64,000 bases of DNA from Ichthyophis bannanicus (lineage: Eukaryota; Chordata; Amphibia; Gymnophiona; Ichthyophiidae), in NCBI GenBank assembly GCA_033557465.1, contig CM066041.1:161175532-161239531 (forward strand), given 5' to 3'. Positions within the stretch are counted from its first letter, which is position 1; each line of letters opens with the position of its first letter. The position numbers and the translations under genes were made by a program. Under the pieces are notes generated by a model, which saw only the letters and a program-made list of their open reading frames with translations, was not told where the DNA came from and made no database searches. Positions 30,631 to 41,083 of this stretch are shown in pieces.

Positions 30631-31889
30631 TTATAGAGAGGCTGCCCACTCAACTCTAACATTCAGTCCCAAGGGCGCTACTGATTGTAAAAGGTGAATC
30701 CACCACTGTTCCCTTACCGTCAAGGCATGATCCAGCGATCTACCCGCCCTACCTTCCCCTACCCAGTCTATACATAAACAACGTAACTGTTCAAACACAT
30801 GGCCCTGAGACATACAGTGCTGCACGATTGGAGCCTCTGCAATCTTACACTTCAGTCTACTCCTGTGTTCCCGCATCCGTGTGCGAAAGGAACGTATAGT
30901 CTTGCCCACATATGCTAACCCACAGGGACAAACTATAACGTAAACCACAGAGCTCGAATCACAAGTGGTGTCAAACCGTAACGAAACAGTCTGTCCTCGA
31001 TATTCAAACCTAGAGGTAGTTATCGTGACATCACATATGTCACAAGCCCCACATCTTCTATGGCCTCTCTCCTGCTTAGACTGTGCTGGCTCGACTAGAG
31101 GGCGCAACACTGCCGGACATAGCCATTCTTTCAAATTTCTTTCCCTTTGCCATACACAGCAAATTTTTTTATCCGCCAAACTGGGGACCGTCTGTAAGAC
31201 ATTTTTATGCCGTTTAATCACTCGTTGAATATCTAAACTCAAAGAAGAATATTTAGTAATCAAGTTTACTTCATCAGGGTCAAGGTTGTTTTTATTTCTA
31301 GCGGGTTTCATCATCAATAGGGAGTCTCTATGATTATACAGGGCCCAGGAATATGCTTGTTTAATGAGTTTCCTAGGGTAACCTCTAGCCAAAAAGCTAG
31401 CAAATAATTGTTTTGATTTAAACTAATAGTCATCCCTATCCGAACAATTTCTCCTAAAGCGCAGAAATTGCGAGAAAGGGAGACTCTTTCAATCTCCTAG
31501 GATGCGCACTCCTGAAATGTAACGACGTGTTCCTATCAATAGCCTTCTTATATACAGATGTCACCCACTCTCCCATACCCCTTCTAATCTGTACATCCAG
31601 ATAGGTAAGAGTCTCCTTATGATATGTATAAGTAAACTTTATATTGTCATCTAGATGGTTAATCCACTGAAAAAACAAAAGAAGCGTCTCTTCAGTGTCC
31701 TTCCACATTAGGAAGACGATGTCAATGTAACGCTTCCATATTACAATATTAGGAACATATACAGAGGAAGCTAGCCACTGACTTTCAAAACAACCCATAT
31801 AAAAAATTAGCTATTGAGGGAGTACATGTCGCCCCCATAGCTACCCCTGCTATTTGTTGATATAGAACGCCTTGAAAAACAAAGTAATT
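30631..31889 (-). pseudogene. PLE reverse transcriptase C-terminus and GIY-YIG endonuclease (minus copy)
   Basis: From 31889 the frame reads NYFVFQGVLYQQIAGVAMG, SIANFLYGLFESQW, then RYIDIVFLMWKDTEETLLLF, where the catalytic YIDD reads YIDI. A thumb-like region follows. The Cys pattern CGACDIC is a probable zinc-binding linker. The GIY-YIG nuclease is VVYVIVCPCGLAYVGKTIRSF with RMREHRS. It ends at LNVRVEWAASL (30631). In Penelope elements the nuclease makes the target nick. Frames break near 31430 and 31800. Confidence 0.92.
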
Positions 31890-32060
31890 CTCCAGGACCA
31901 AGCAGGAAGTCAGTCCTCACTTATGGAGTGACGTCGGCGCCGACGGAGCCCTCGCGGAGCAATTTTCCCCAGCTTTCGAAGAAAGCCTTTGGGAATTGCA
32001 GCGCGCATGCGCGGTCCCCTTCCCGCCCAAGGGTGCCATCTTGCTCAGTCTCCTTTTTTC
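31890..32060 (+). promoter_or_regulatory. DIRS-A2 5' inverted repeat and probable promoter
   Basis: This is inverse to 37455-37617 with few differences. Notable sites are CRE-like TGACGTCGG (31931), the palindrome GCGCATGCGC (32003-32012, an NRF1-type site), a GC-rich CCCGCCC and CCATCTT (32036-32042, a YY1-type core). A pyrimidine-rich leader runs to the gag start at 32281. Promoter function is inferred from position and sites. Confidence 0.7.
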
Positions 32061-32280
32061 CGCGGAGCCCTACAGACGTAGTTTGTTATCACCGCTGAAA
32101 AAGTTGATTTCTTTTATTTTGTTTCTTGTTATTTTTCTCGGTTCGTGTGTCCTCTTCCCCGCCCGGCCTCGATATTCCCTATCGAGTCCGTTCACATAAT
32201 TTTTTTCTATTTTTCTCTCCAACTGGCGTTCCCGCCACTTTTTCCTTCTTCCCTGGCAGCAGGGGCCCTTTTTCCCCCGA

Positions 32281-34193
32281 TGGCTGCCAGTGGGTTTAAA
32301 AAGTGTGATCATTGTGTCAAACTTATGTCTCTTACTGACATGCATGACTGCTGCCTCAGTTGCCTCGGACCCCCCAAACATGACTCAATGAGTTGCGGTC
32401 CGTGCAACAAGATGTCCTCGAAGGCGTCGGAGTCGGCAGTCACAAAAGGAACGAATCTTCTCTGACCCCGCGTCCGGTCGGGCCCGGACCTCGTCAGAGG
32501 CCTCGACGTCTCGTGGCTCCGGCTCCGAGCACCGTCGGAGTTCTTCTGAACGGGGTTCCCCGGCCGGGAACACCGTCGGAAGAAGAAGCCCGCGAGGGTG
32601 GCGTCGGAGGACACTCCTGGCCTCTCGAGGGCCAGGTCGCATAGCCCCATCGGCCACCCCGGGTCCTCGGAGGTGGAGAGGCCTTCGAAGCTTCCTTGTC
32701 TCGAAGTGGAGTCGCCTGGACACGTGAGTACTGTAGTCTTCCTGGACTCTCCTCCGGGAGAGCCGACGTCGGGCCCGATGCCGTCGGGGCCCGAGTCGGG
32801 GGCTGCTGGGTCTTCTGAGTTTGGTCTCAGATTGACGACCTTGGAGCGCAGTATCGCTGCCTTCATGGACCAGCAGCGGGCATTGATCACCGGCCTCGCC
32901 AGTGCATCTGCCCCGACCACCGGGACGTCGACGCCCAAGTCGACCCCGGAGGCCAAGTCTATCCTCGAGTCCATACGAGCTTGAGTCGATCCTCGACCTA
33001 GGTCTCCCTCGGCCTCCCGTTCGGGACCGAGGTCCTCGACGCCGGCCTCGGTATCGGGGCGAAGATCCCCGGCTCTCGCCCGCACGGAGCCACTCGATTC
33101 CTCCTCAGAGGAGTCGGGCTGGGACACGGAGGACGACGAGTCACCCGGTTCTTTTCAGACTCGGTGCGTCCCCTCCGACTCGGAGGCGGTCCCCCCGGAG
33201 GATACCCGGTTCTCCGATTTCGTGAGGGATATGGCCAAGGCTTTGGCCTTCCCCGCGGATCCGGAGGAGGAGCCTCGAGCTGAAGAGCTCGAGGCCCTCC
33301 AATACGACTCTCCCCCGAAGGAGGCCTTTACTGTACCGGTTCCCCCGATGCTGGAGCGGCTACTCTTCCGCATGTGGGAGAGCCCGGCCTCGACGCCGGT
33401 GCTGAGCAAGCGGGTTGATTCCATGTATCGAGTCCGCAAGAGCCCTAGGTTCCAGAAGGCGCAACTGCCACACCATTCCATGGTGGTGGAATCGGCCATG
33501 CATCGACTTAAGAGTCAAAAGATGCACTCCTCGGTGCCTCCGGGTAAGGAGGCCCGGAACCTGGATGCCCTCGGTAGAAAGTGCTTCCAGGGCTCTATGC
33601 TTGCTTGTCGAGTCCAGACATACCAACTATATATGGGCATGTATCTTCGAGACCTGGCAAAAGAAATTGCGGGGTTCTCTGCTGGTCTCTCCGAGGAACC
33701 ATTGCAGCGGTTCGAGGCCTTGTCCACAGGGATTCGAGAGTGTTTGAAGTTCATTTCTCAAGCAGCCTACGATGGCTTCGAAGCATCGGCTCGAGTAGCC
33801 GGAGCCGGCATCGGGGCTCGCCGTCAGGCTTGGCTTCAGTCATTCGACCTCGAGCCATGGGTGCAGGACAAGTTGGTCGATGTCCCTTGCAGAGGTGAAA
33901 ACCTCTTTGGCAAGCCCATGGCTGAAAAGGCGGCGGAGCTCGAGTCCGAGACTCTCACCAGGACTCGCCTATCCAGAAAGACCTCTGCCCCTTCACAGAA
34001 GAGGAAGGGCTCGGGGAAAAAGCCTTTTTACCCGAGGAAGGTGTTTGCTTATAAACAACACCACCCACAATATCAGGCCTCAGCAGCCCCCCATCAGGGA
34101 CAGCAGCCTAAGGGGCAGGGTAACGGATCCCATAGGCAGAAGGCTCCCAAGCCCACTACGCAGGCTCCGGCCCAGCAGGGTGGGGGTTTTTGA
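32281..34193 (+). pseudogene. DIRS-A2 gag-like protein
   Basis: The start at 32281 gives CDHC (residues 9-12) and CLSC (25-28), a probable zinc-binding hairpin. After a frameshift near 32460-32590 the protein continues Ser/Pro-rich, with one stop (TGA 32982-32984). The long intact part 33222-34193 has LPHHSMVVESAMHRLKSQK, QTYQLYMGMYLRDLAKEIAGF, AAYDGFEASARVAGAG, and a Lys/Gln/His-rich tail ending PAQQGGGF. The protein presumably packages element RNA. It precedes RT and ends in a frame different from it. Confidence 0.85.
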
Positions 34194-34196
34194 CTA

Positions 34197-36103
34197 TGCC
34201 AGCATAGCCTCTCCCCCTCAGGGGCCTTCGCTCAGCACGGGGGGCTGGCTGACCCACTTTGCCCACCGGTGGTCTGCTATAACATCCGATTCCTGGGTGC
34301 TGCAGGTGGTTCAAAAGGGCTACCTCTTGCATTTTCACCAGGTACCCCCCCCTTCTTTCCAGGGGAGCCTCCAAGACCCCCCTACACAGGGACTTACTCC
34401 TTCAGGAGCTGCAAAGTCTGCTTCACGAACAGGCTGTGGAGCCAGTGCCCCAACACCTGTGGGGTCACGGGTTTTACTCAAGGTACTTCCTGGTTCCAAA
34501 GAGAACAGGAGGCCTCAGACCCATTCTGGACTTACGCAACCTCAGCAAGTTCCTGCAGCGGGAAAAGTTCAAGATGCTTACCCTTGGAATCCTACTGCCC
34601 TACCTCCAGCAGGGAGATTGGCTATGCTCCTTGGATCTAAAGGATGCTTATACTCACATCCTTATTCATCCGGACCACCGGCAATATCTAAGATTTGTGG
34701 TGGCAGGGAATCATTATCAGTACCGCGTACTGCCCTTTGGCCTATCCTCCGCTCCCAGGGTGTTCACAAAATGCCTGGCAGTGGTGGCAGCCTTCCTGAG
34801 GCTTCAAGGCCTCTTCGTCTTCCCCTACCTGGACGACTGGCTCATCCGGGCACGGTCTTCCCTAGAGGTCACTCAGGCCACTCAACGCACAGTGGCTCTG
34901 CTTCAGCACTTGGGCTTCGTCATAAACTTCAAAAAGTCCACTTTGCGCCCCTCTCAGGATCTCGAATTCATAGGAGCACGGCTGGACACTCTGCAGGCTC
35001 GGGCCTTCTTGCCTCTGGAACGGGCCAACAGGCTCATAGCTCTGGCCGGCAGGTTCCACAGCGCGTCACCGGCCTCTGCCAGATAATTCCTGCAACTGCT
35101 CGGTCACATGGCCTCCACGGTCCATGTCACTCCGAATGCCCGTCTGCATATGCGACCTGCTCAGTGGAGCCTTCGCACTCAATGGCATCAGGCCACAGGG
35201 AGGCTGACGGACTTAATACAGATTTCCGACCGCCTGGTCTCCTCTCTGCAATGGTGGCTTCACCTGCCCAATCTGGTACTCGGCATGACTTTTCAGTCTC
35301 CTCCACCGTCCCAGGTGCTCACGACAGATGCCTCTCTCCTGGGATGGGGAGCGCATTGTCAAGGGATGTGCACTCAAGGCCTTTGGACGCCTTGGGAAGC
35401 CGCCCAGCAGATAAACTTCCTGGAGCTGCGGGCGATCCGCCTAGCTCTGCGGGCCTTCTCTCACCTCACGTCTTGTCAGTCTGTGCTGGTGCAGACGGAC
35501 AATCAGGTTGCCATGTTCTACGTGAACAAACAGGGGGGCACGGGCTCCCTCCTTCAATGTCGGGAGGCTTGGAGGCTGTGCTCTTGGGCAGTCGGTCACA
35601 ACATTCTCCTCAAGGCTGTTTACCTGCCCGGGCAGGACAGTGGCCTGGTGGACAAACTGAGCCGGATTCTGCAGCTGCACGAATGGAGGCTGAACCCCGC
35701 AGTGGTCCAGCAGATTTTCCGCCGGTGGGGCTCCCCCACCGTGGATCTCTTTGCCAGTCCCCTGAACCGGCAGTTTCCCAGGTTCTGCTCGCGGCACCCG
35801 CATCATCTCAGAGTAGCGCCGGATGCTTTCCTCATATCATGGTCCACGGGCCTACTGTATGCCTTCCCTCCCACGCCACTGGTGTCCCGGACATTGTTCA
35901 AAGTGGTCCAGGACAGGGCCTCCGTGATCCTGGTAGCGCCCCGGTGGCCGAGGCAACCGTGGTTCCCTCTACTTCTACAGCTAGCGGTGGACACCCCTCT
36001 TCCTCTGGGGTTTCAGCCCGATCTCCTGACCCAGGATCAGGGTACTCTCCTGCACCCCAACCTCCGGGCCCTGCACCTGATGGCCTGGCTGCTGAAAGGG
36101 TAG
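34197..36103 (+). pseudogene. DIRS-A2 reverse transcriptase / RNase H / methyltransferase-like
   Basis: RT starts GGWLTHFAHRWSAITSDSWVL (34240-34310). It shifts frame at the C run 34345-34352 and continues LVPKRTGGLRPILDLRNLSKF, SLDLKDAYTHILIHPDHRQYL, LPFGLSSAPRVFTK and the intact box FPYLDDWLIR (34822-34850). TAA at 35084-35086 interrupts before RNase H (TTDASLLGWGAHCQG 35324-35367; QTDNQVAMFYVNKQGGT 35491-35540). The tail has VDLFASPLN, DAFLISWS, YAFPPTPL and APRWPRQPWFPLLL. It stops at 36103. Confidence 0.93.
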
Positions 36104-37133
36104 TCCTAGCTCTGCTTCTGCTACCTACGGAAGTGGAAGCCGTCGTCCTAGCGTCTCGGCGTCCTACCCGTAAATCTTACGCCCTTAAATGGCGTCGCTT
36201 CTCGGTCTGGTGCTCTCAGCGCTCTGAGGACCCCTTCGCCTGTTTAGTATCGGTGGTACTGCAATACTTGCTTCACCTCTCCGATCTGGGCCTCAAATCC
36301 AACTCTGTCAGAGTCCACCTCAGTGCCCTCTCCGCACATCATTCGCCGGTGGAAGGCCGGCCTCTTTCCTCGCACCCCTTGGTGGCGTGTTTTCTCAGAG
36401 GCCTCCTTCTGCTTAAGCCTCCGTTGCGCCCTCCAGCTCCTGACTGGGACCTCAATGTGGTTCTGCAAAGGCTTACCAGTCTGCCTTTTGAACCCATGGC
36501 TACCTGTCCTCTTCGTTTCCTCTCCTGGAAAACTCTCTTCTTGGTAGCCCTTACCTCCGCTAGGCGCGTCAGTGAACTACAGGCCCTAGTGTCGGAGCCC
36601 CCATACACTAGGTTCTACAAGAATAGGGTTGTCCTACGGACTCACCCTAAGTTTCTTCCAAAGGTGGTCTCCCATTTTCACATCAACCAAGAGGTGGTCC
36701 TTCCGACCTTCTTTCCCAGGCCGCATACCAGCCGAGCTGAAACTGTGCTGCACACCCTGGACTGTAGAAGAGCCTTATCCTTCTACCTTGACCGTACGCG
36801 AGAGCATAGAAAAGCTGTCCAGCTTTTCGTATCTTTTGACCCCAATCGGTTGGGGGTACCCGTCTCTAAGCGTACTTTGTCCATCTGGGTAGCTGACTGT
36901 ATCGCCTGGGCTTATGGGGCAGCCGGCCTCTCCTTAGAGAGTCGAGTCACGGCTCACCGTGTCAGGGCGAAGGCTGCGTCAGTGGCTCATCTCCGCTCTG
37001 TTCCGTTAGCAGACATCTGCCGGGCCGCTACTTGGTCTTCCAGCTAGACATTTGCGGCTCATTACTGCCTGGAGAGAGAGTCCCGCAGGGACAGTGCTTT
37101 CGGACAGGCAGTCCTCCACAATCTCTTTGAGGT
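36050..37133 (+). pseudogene. DIRS-A2 tyrosine recombinase, stop just before the Tyr
   Basis: In the +1 frame relative to RNase H: RPTRKSYALKWRRFSVWCS (36150-36210), KSNSVRVHLSALSAHHSPVEG, catalytic Arg in LTSARRVSELQAL (36550-36590), KVVLRTHPKFLPKVVSHFH-type block, HxxR as TAHRVRAKAASVAHL (36950-36995) and ICRAATWSSS. TAG at 37045-37047 ends it. The next codons read TFAAHYCLE, which holds the nucleophilic Tyr, and the homologous frame runs on to about 37133. The frame is open far upstream (from 33880), overlapping RT/RNase H. Confidence 0.92.
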
Positions 37134-37261
37134 CTAAGCAACTCCTACCCTCCGGCCCTGGTGTTGGGCTACCGGCCGGATTCATATTCAGAGAAGATTC
37201 CTTCCTTCTGTACTGTTGAGCTTGAGGGAGCTCTTTTAGGCTTGAGGTCTCCGGTAGCCTT

Positions 37262-37647
37262 AAGCTTGGGAGTCCCATAAGTGAGGACTGACTTCCTGCT
37301 TGGTCCTGGAGAAAGAGTAGTTACTCACCTGTAACAGGTGTTCTCCAGGAGCAGCAGGAATCAGTCCTCACAACCCTCCCTCCTCCCCTTGGAGTTGCAG
37401 TCATTCTTAGTATATGGTTTTGCTAACTTTTTTTGCTGTCTTTTCGCTATGTCATCAGACTGAGCAAGATGGCACCCTTGGGCGGGAAGGGGACCGCGCA
37501 TGCGCGCTGCAATTCCCAAAGGCTTTCTTTGAAAGCTGGGGAAAATTGCTCCGCGAGGGCTCCGTCGGCGCCGACGTCACCCCATAAGTGAGGACTGATT
37601 CCTGCTGCTCCTGGAGAACACCTGTTACAGGTGAGTAACTACTCTTT
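37262..37647 (+). repeat. DIRS-A2 internal complementary region and 3' inverted repeat
   Basis: Bases 37271-37312 are inverse to the element start. A 32-base segment at 37320-37351 (from GTTACTCACCTG to CTCCAGGAG) is perfectly inverse to 37608-37639 at the terminus. Between them lie AAGATGG (37466-37472), GGGCGGG and GCGCATGCGC (37496-37505), mirroring the 5' repeat. The terminus carries CAG/GTGAGT, a strong splice-donor-like string (37628-37636). Confidence 0.9.
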
Positions 37648-39012
37648 CCGAGTGATTGCCAGCCGGGCTAAACTAAGTAACAATTCTTGCTGCGCTTCTG
37701 AAACATCTCCTCGCTGCTGTAACACCTGATACACTGTATCCACCACCACCACCGCGCCCCCCCCCCTTGTCAGCCCTCTTAATAACTATATCACAGCGTG
37801 TCCGCAATTCACGTAAAGCTTGATTCTCTGGTCCTGTCAGCGTGGCTTGTGTTAATCTACGCTTCGCCTCCAGGTCCTGCACCTCCGTCAAAACCAATTG
37901 TTTAAAAATATCTAAAGCCGGATGTAAGGGGCCCATTGGGGACCAGGTCGATTTTAGAGGCAACTGTACACGTTTAGAACATAAATCCCCATCACTCAAT
38001 TCTAACAAATTATTCTCTTCTGAATCAAGCGTAGAAAAATAACTTTTCAAATTCAATTTACGAATCAGGCCTTCAAAGTCAATCCGGAATTGAAAGAAAT
38101 CAAAACGAGTGTAGGGAACAAATGACAGTCCTTTATTCAGAACGGCCATCGAGGATTGGGACAATTCCTTCCCCGATATGTTCACTACTAAATCGGTCAC
38201 ATTATTTAAGTCCTGCTGACCTCTTAGTGTCAAATCCTGTAGACTTTTCATTTCTTCTTCAGATTCACACGGTCCCGCTGTTTGGGCCGGTCTGCTTCTT
38301 TTTTCTTTTTCGTCTGATCGTCTTTGTTGTCGTCCAAAAAATGATTGCCATGTTTAGAGGACACATTTGAATCCACAGAGGAAGCCTCATCGGGGGTGTC
38401 TTCAAAATTCACTTTCTTTTTGGATTTTTTCATTTTCCGCCTAACGTTCATTCAAGGATAGACGTATCCTATTGTGTGATCCATGTTGTCTCTCCTCAAT
38501 TTCTTCGCCTTCTTCGCCATAACCTCCTGATGCAAAGTTTGAACTTGTTTCTTCAGCTCTTCCATCCTTGTAAGATAAGCTCCCTCCTGTTCCAAGGACT
38601 TCAAACTCGCCTGGACTATCTCCTCTTCCTCTGTTATTTTCTCAATCTCTTTCTTCGCAGAATCAACAATTAAGACCATTAGGTCTAGGGAGCACTTATT
38701 CAGAATCTTATTCCATTGATCTACAAAATCCACTTCCATCATGGGCATGTGAGGTTCTTTGTATAATCTCAAACCCCTTGGGATCTGCTGTCTGTTGATA
38801 TACTCTATTGGGGAGAGACGATGCAAGTCTATCCTAACTTTCTTCTTCTGTAATTGCAGCAGAGAATCCCAAGAAGCTTCATTTTGAACTGCAGTTTGAG
38901 AATCTAATTGACCAAAGGGGTTTTTTTCTTTGACGAGACCAAGGATGTGGTCATGTGAATAGCTAAAAATTTCTTTCCAGCCTGTATGACCATCCATGAT
39001 TTGTGTAAACAC
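37648..39012 (-). pseudogene. PLE N-terminal region and RT start (minus copy)
   Basis: The frame starts at 39012 (MFTQIMDGHTGWKEIF). A coiled-coil-like segment follows (SAKKEIEKITEEEEIVQASLK), then a Lys/Asp-rich basic segment (38451-38248, KMKKSKKKVNF and DDQTKKKKEADRPK, a possible nuclear signal) in another frame. The RT N-terminus comes next: FVPYTRFDFFQFRIDFEGLIRKL (38120-38050) and LRTRCDIVIKRADKGG (37800-37760). It then jumps across a deletion into GYSVSGVTAARRC. About 465 bp of RT core present in the plus copy are missing here. Confidence 0.87.
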
Positions 39013-39130
39013 ACTACGATTATGGTCCTGTTATGAACGATTAACTATAGTATATAATGATAAAATGTTGTTCAGTATTAACACAATAAAGAGTGGAAAT
39101 AATCTTAATTTCCTTTTAACCAGGAGCACC
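39001..39130 (-). repeat. PLE terminal repeat copy between the two PLEs
   Basis: This matches the outer end at 41935-42045 in inverse: TTTACACACTACGATTATGG-like, GGTCCTGTTATGAACGATTA, AGTATTAACACAATAAAGAG and CCTTTTAACCAGGAGC. On the minus strand it lies directly before the PLE start codon, so it acts as an upstream terminal repeat of the minus copy. The plus copy is joined at CTACTACG/CAGGACC near 39138. Confidence 0.85.
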
Positions 39131-41083
39131 TACTACGCAGGACCTGGAGGCGAAGCGTAGATTAACACAAACCACGCTGACAGGACTAGAGAATCAAGCT
39201 TTATGTGAATTGCGGACACGTTCCGATATAGTTATTAAGAGGGCTGACAAGGGGGGGGGGGGGCAGTGGTGGTGTTAGATAGACAAGATTGTGTCAGAGG
39301 CCCTCTCCCAATTGTGTGATCCTGCAGTCTATATTGTATTAGAGAATGATCCAAAAGTGAATCTGCAAATTGAAATTAGAAATATTACGTTACAAGCTTT
39401 GCAGAAGAAACTAATTACCAGTAAAGAATTCCGGTATTTGAATATTCCATCCCCTACAACGCCTAAATTCTATGTTGTGCCGAAAATTCATAAAAGTTTA
39501 CAAAAATCCCCAAGTAGACCTATAGTGTCTACCAGGGGTAGTGTCTTGGAACCCTTATCAGTTTATGTAGACTCTTTTCTACGTCCTTTATTAGTCACTC
39601 TTCCTTCTTATTTAAAGGACACTACTCATTTACTGAATGTCTTGAGAGAGGCAAATACATGGTCAAGGCACATGGATGTTCTACTAGTTACTCTAGATGT
39701 AGTGTCCCTCTATACAAATATACCTCAAGAGGCGGCATTGCATACAGTGTATCAGGTACAGCAGCGAGGAGATGTTTCAGAAGCGCAACAAGAATTGTTA
39801 CTTAGTTTAGCCCGGCTGGCAATCACTCGGAATTACTTTGTTTTTCAAGGCGTTCTATATCAACAGATAGCAGGGGTAGCTATGGGGGCGACAATTAGCC
39901 CTCAATAGCTAATTTTTATATGGGTTGTTTTGAAAGTCGGTGGCTAGCTTCCTCTGTATATGTTCCTAATATTGTAATATGGAAGCGTTACATCGACGTC
40001 TTCCTAATGTGGAAGGGCACTGAAGAGACGCTTCTTTTGTTTTTTCAGTGGATTAACCATCTAGATGACGACAATATAAAGTTTACTTATACATATCATA
40101 AGGAGACTCTTACCTATTTGGATGTACAGATTAGAAGGGGTATGGGAGAGTGGGTGACATCTGTATATAAGAAGGCTATTGATAGGAACACGTTGTTAGA
40201 TTTCAGGAGTGCACATCCTAGGAGATTGAAAGAGAGTCTCCCTTTCTCGCAATTTCTGCGCTTTAGGAGAAATTGTTTGGATAGGGATGATTATAAGTTT
40301 AAATCAAAACAATTATTTGCTAGCTTTTTGGCTAGAGGTTACCCTAGGAAACTCATTAAACAAGCATATTCCTGGGCCCTGTATAATCATAGAGACTCCC
40401 TATTGATGATGAAGCCCGCTAGAAATAAAAACAACCTTGACCCTGATGAAGTAAACTTGATTACTAAATATTCTTCTTTGAGTTTAGATATTCAACGAGT
40501 GATTAAACGGCATAAAAATGTCTTACAGACTGTCCCCGGTTTGGCGGATAAAAAAATTTGCTGTGTATGGCAAAGGGAAAGAAATTTGAAAGAATGGCTA
40601 TGTCCGGCAGTGTTGCGCCCTCTAGTTGAGCCAGCACAGTCTAAGCAGGAGAGAGGCCATAGAAGATGTGGGGCTTGTGACATATGTGATGTCACGGTAA
40701 CTACCTCTAGGTTTGAATATCGAGGACAGACTGTTTCGTTACGGTTTGACACCACTTGTGATTCGAGCTCTGTGGTTTACGTTATAGTTTGCCCCTGTGG
40801 GTTAGCATATGTGGGCAAGACTATATGTTCCTTTCACACACGGATGTGGGAACACAGGAGTAGACTGACGTGTAAGATTACAGAGGCTCCAATCGTGCAG
40901 CACTGTATGTCTCAGGGCCATGTGTTTGAACAGTTACATTGTTTATGTATAGACTGGGTAGGGGAAGGTAGGGCGGGTAGATCGCTGGATCATGCCTTGT
41001 CGGTAAGGGAACAGCGGTGGATTCACCGTTTACAATCAGTAGTGCCCTTGGGATTGAATGTTAGAGTTGAGTGGGCAGCCTGA
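39131..41083 (+). pseudogene. PLE reverse transcriptase and GIY-YIG endonuclease (plus copy)
   Basis: 5'-truncated. The RT begins DLEAKRRLTQTTLTG (39145) and continues YLNIPSPTTPKFYVVPKIHKS (39437-39500), SRPIVSTRGSVLEPLS, LLVTLDVVSLYTNIPQEAALHT (39680-39745) and GVAMGATISPQ, then a stop from a small indel at 39905. The next frame (39920-41083) has YIDVFLMW, one Asp short of YIDD, then CGACDIC and the nuclease VVYVIVCPCGLAYVGKTICSF. It ends RVEWAA. The G run at 39251-39263 also shifts frame. Confidence 0.92.

Larger units (their letters stand above)
31890..37647 (+). mobile_element. DIRS-A2 retrotransposon, complete copy
   Basis: A 5.76-kb DIRS element with all expected parts: 5' inverted repeat, gag, RT/RNase H/methyltransferase-like ORF, overlapping recombinase, internal complementary region and 3' inverted repeat. 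It is inserted in the minus PLE between AAAGTAATT and CCGAGTG. The intact target AATCACTCGGAATTACTTTG is present at 39821-39840, so there is no target duplication beyond 1-3 ambiguous bases, as known for DIRS. High CpG content and few lesions make it the youngest DIRS here. Confidence 0.95.

Noticed and set aside
33880..37047. A single 1055-residue protein
   Set aside because: Only its start (RT N-terminus, to about 34345) and end (recombinase) match known domains in this frame. The middle overlaps RT/RNase H coded in another frame, so I annotate the domains separately.
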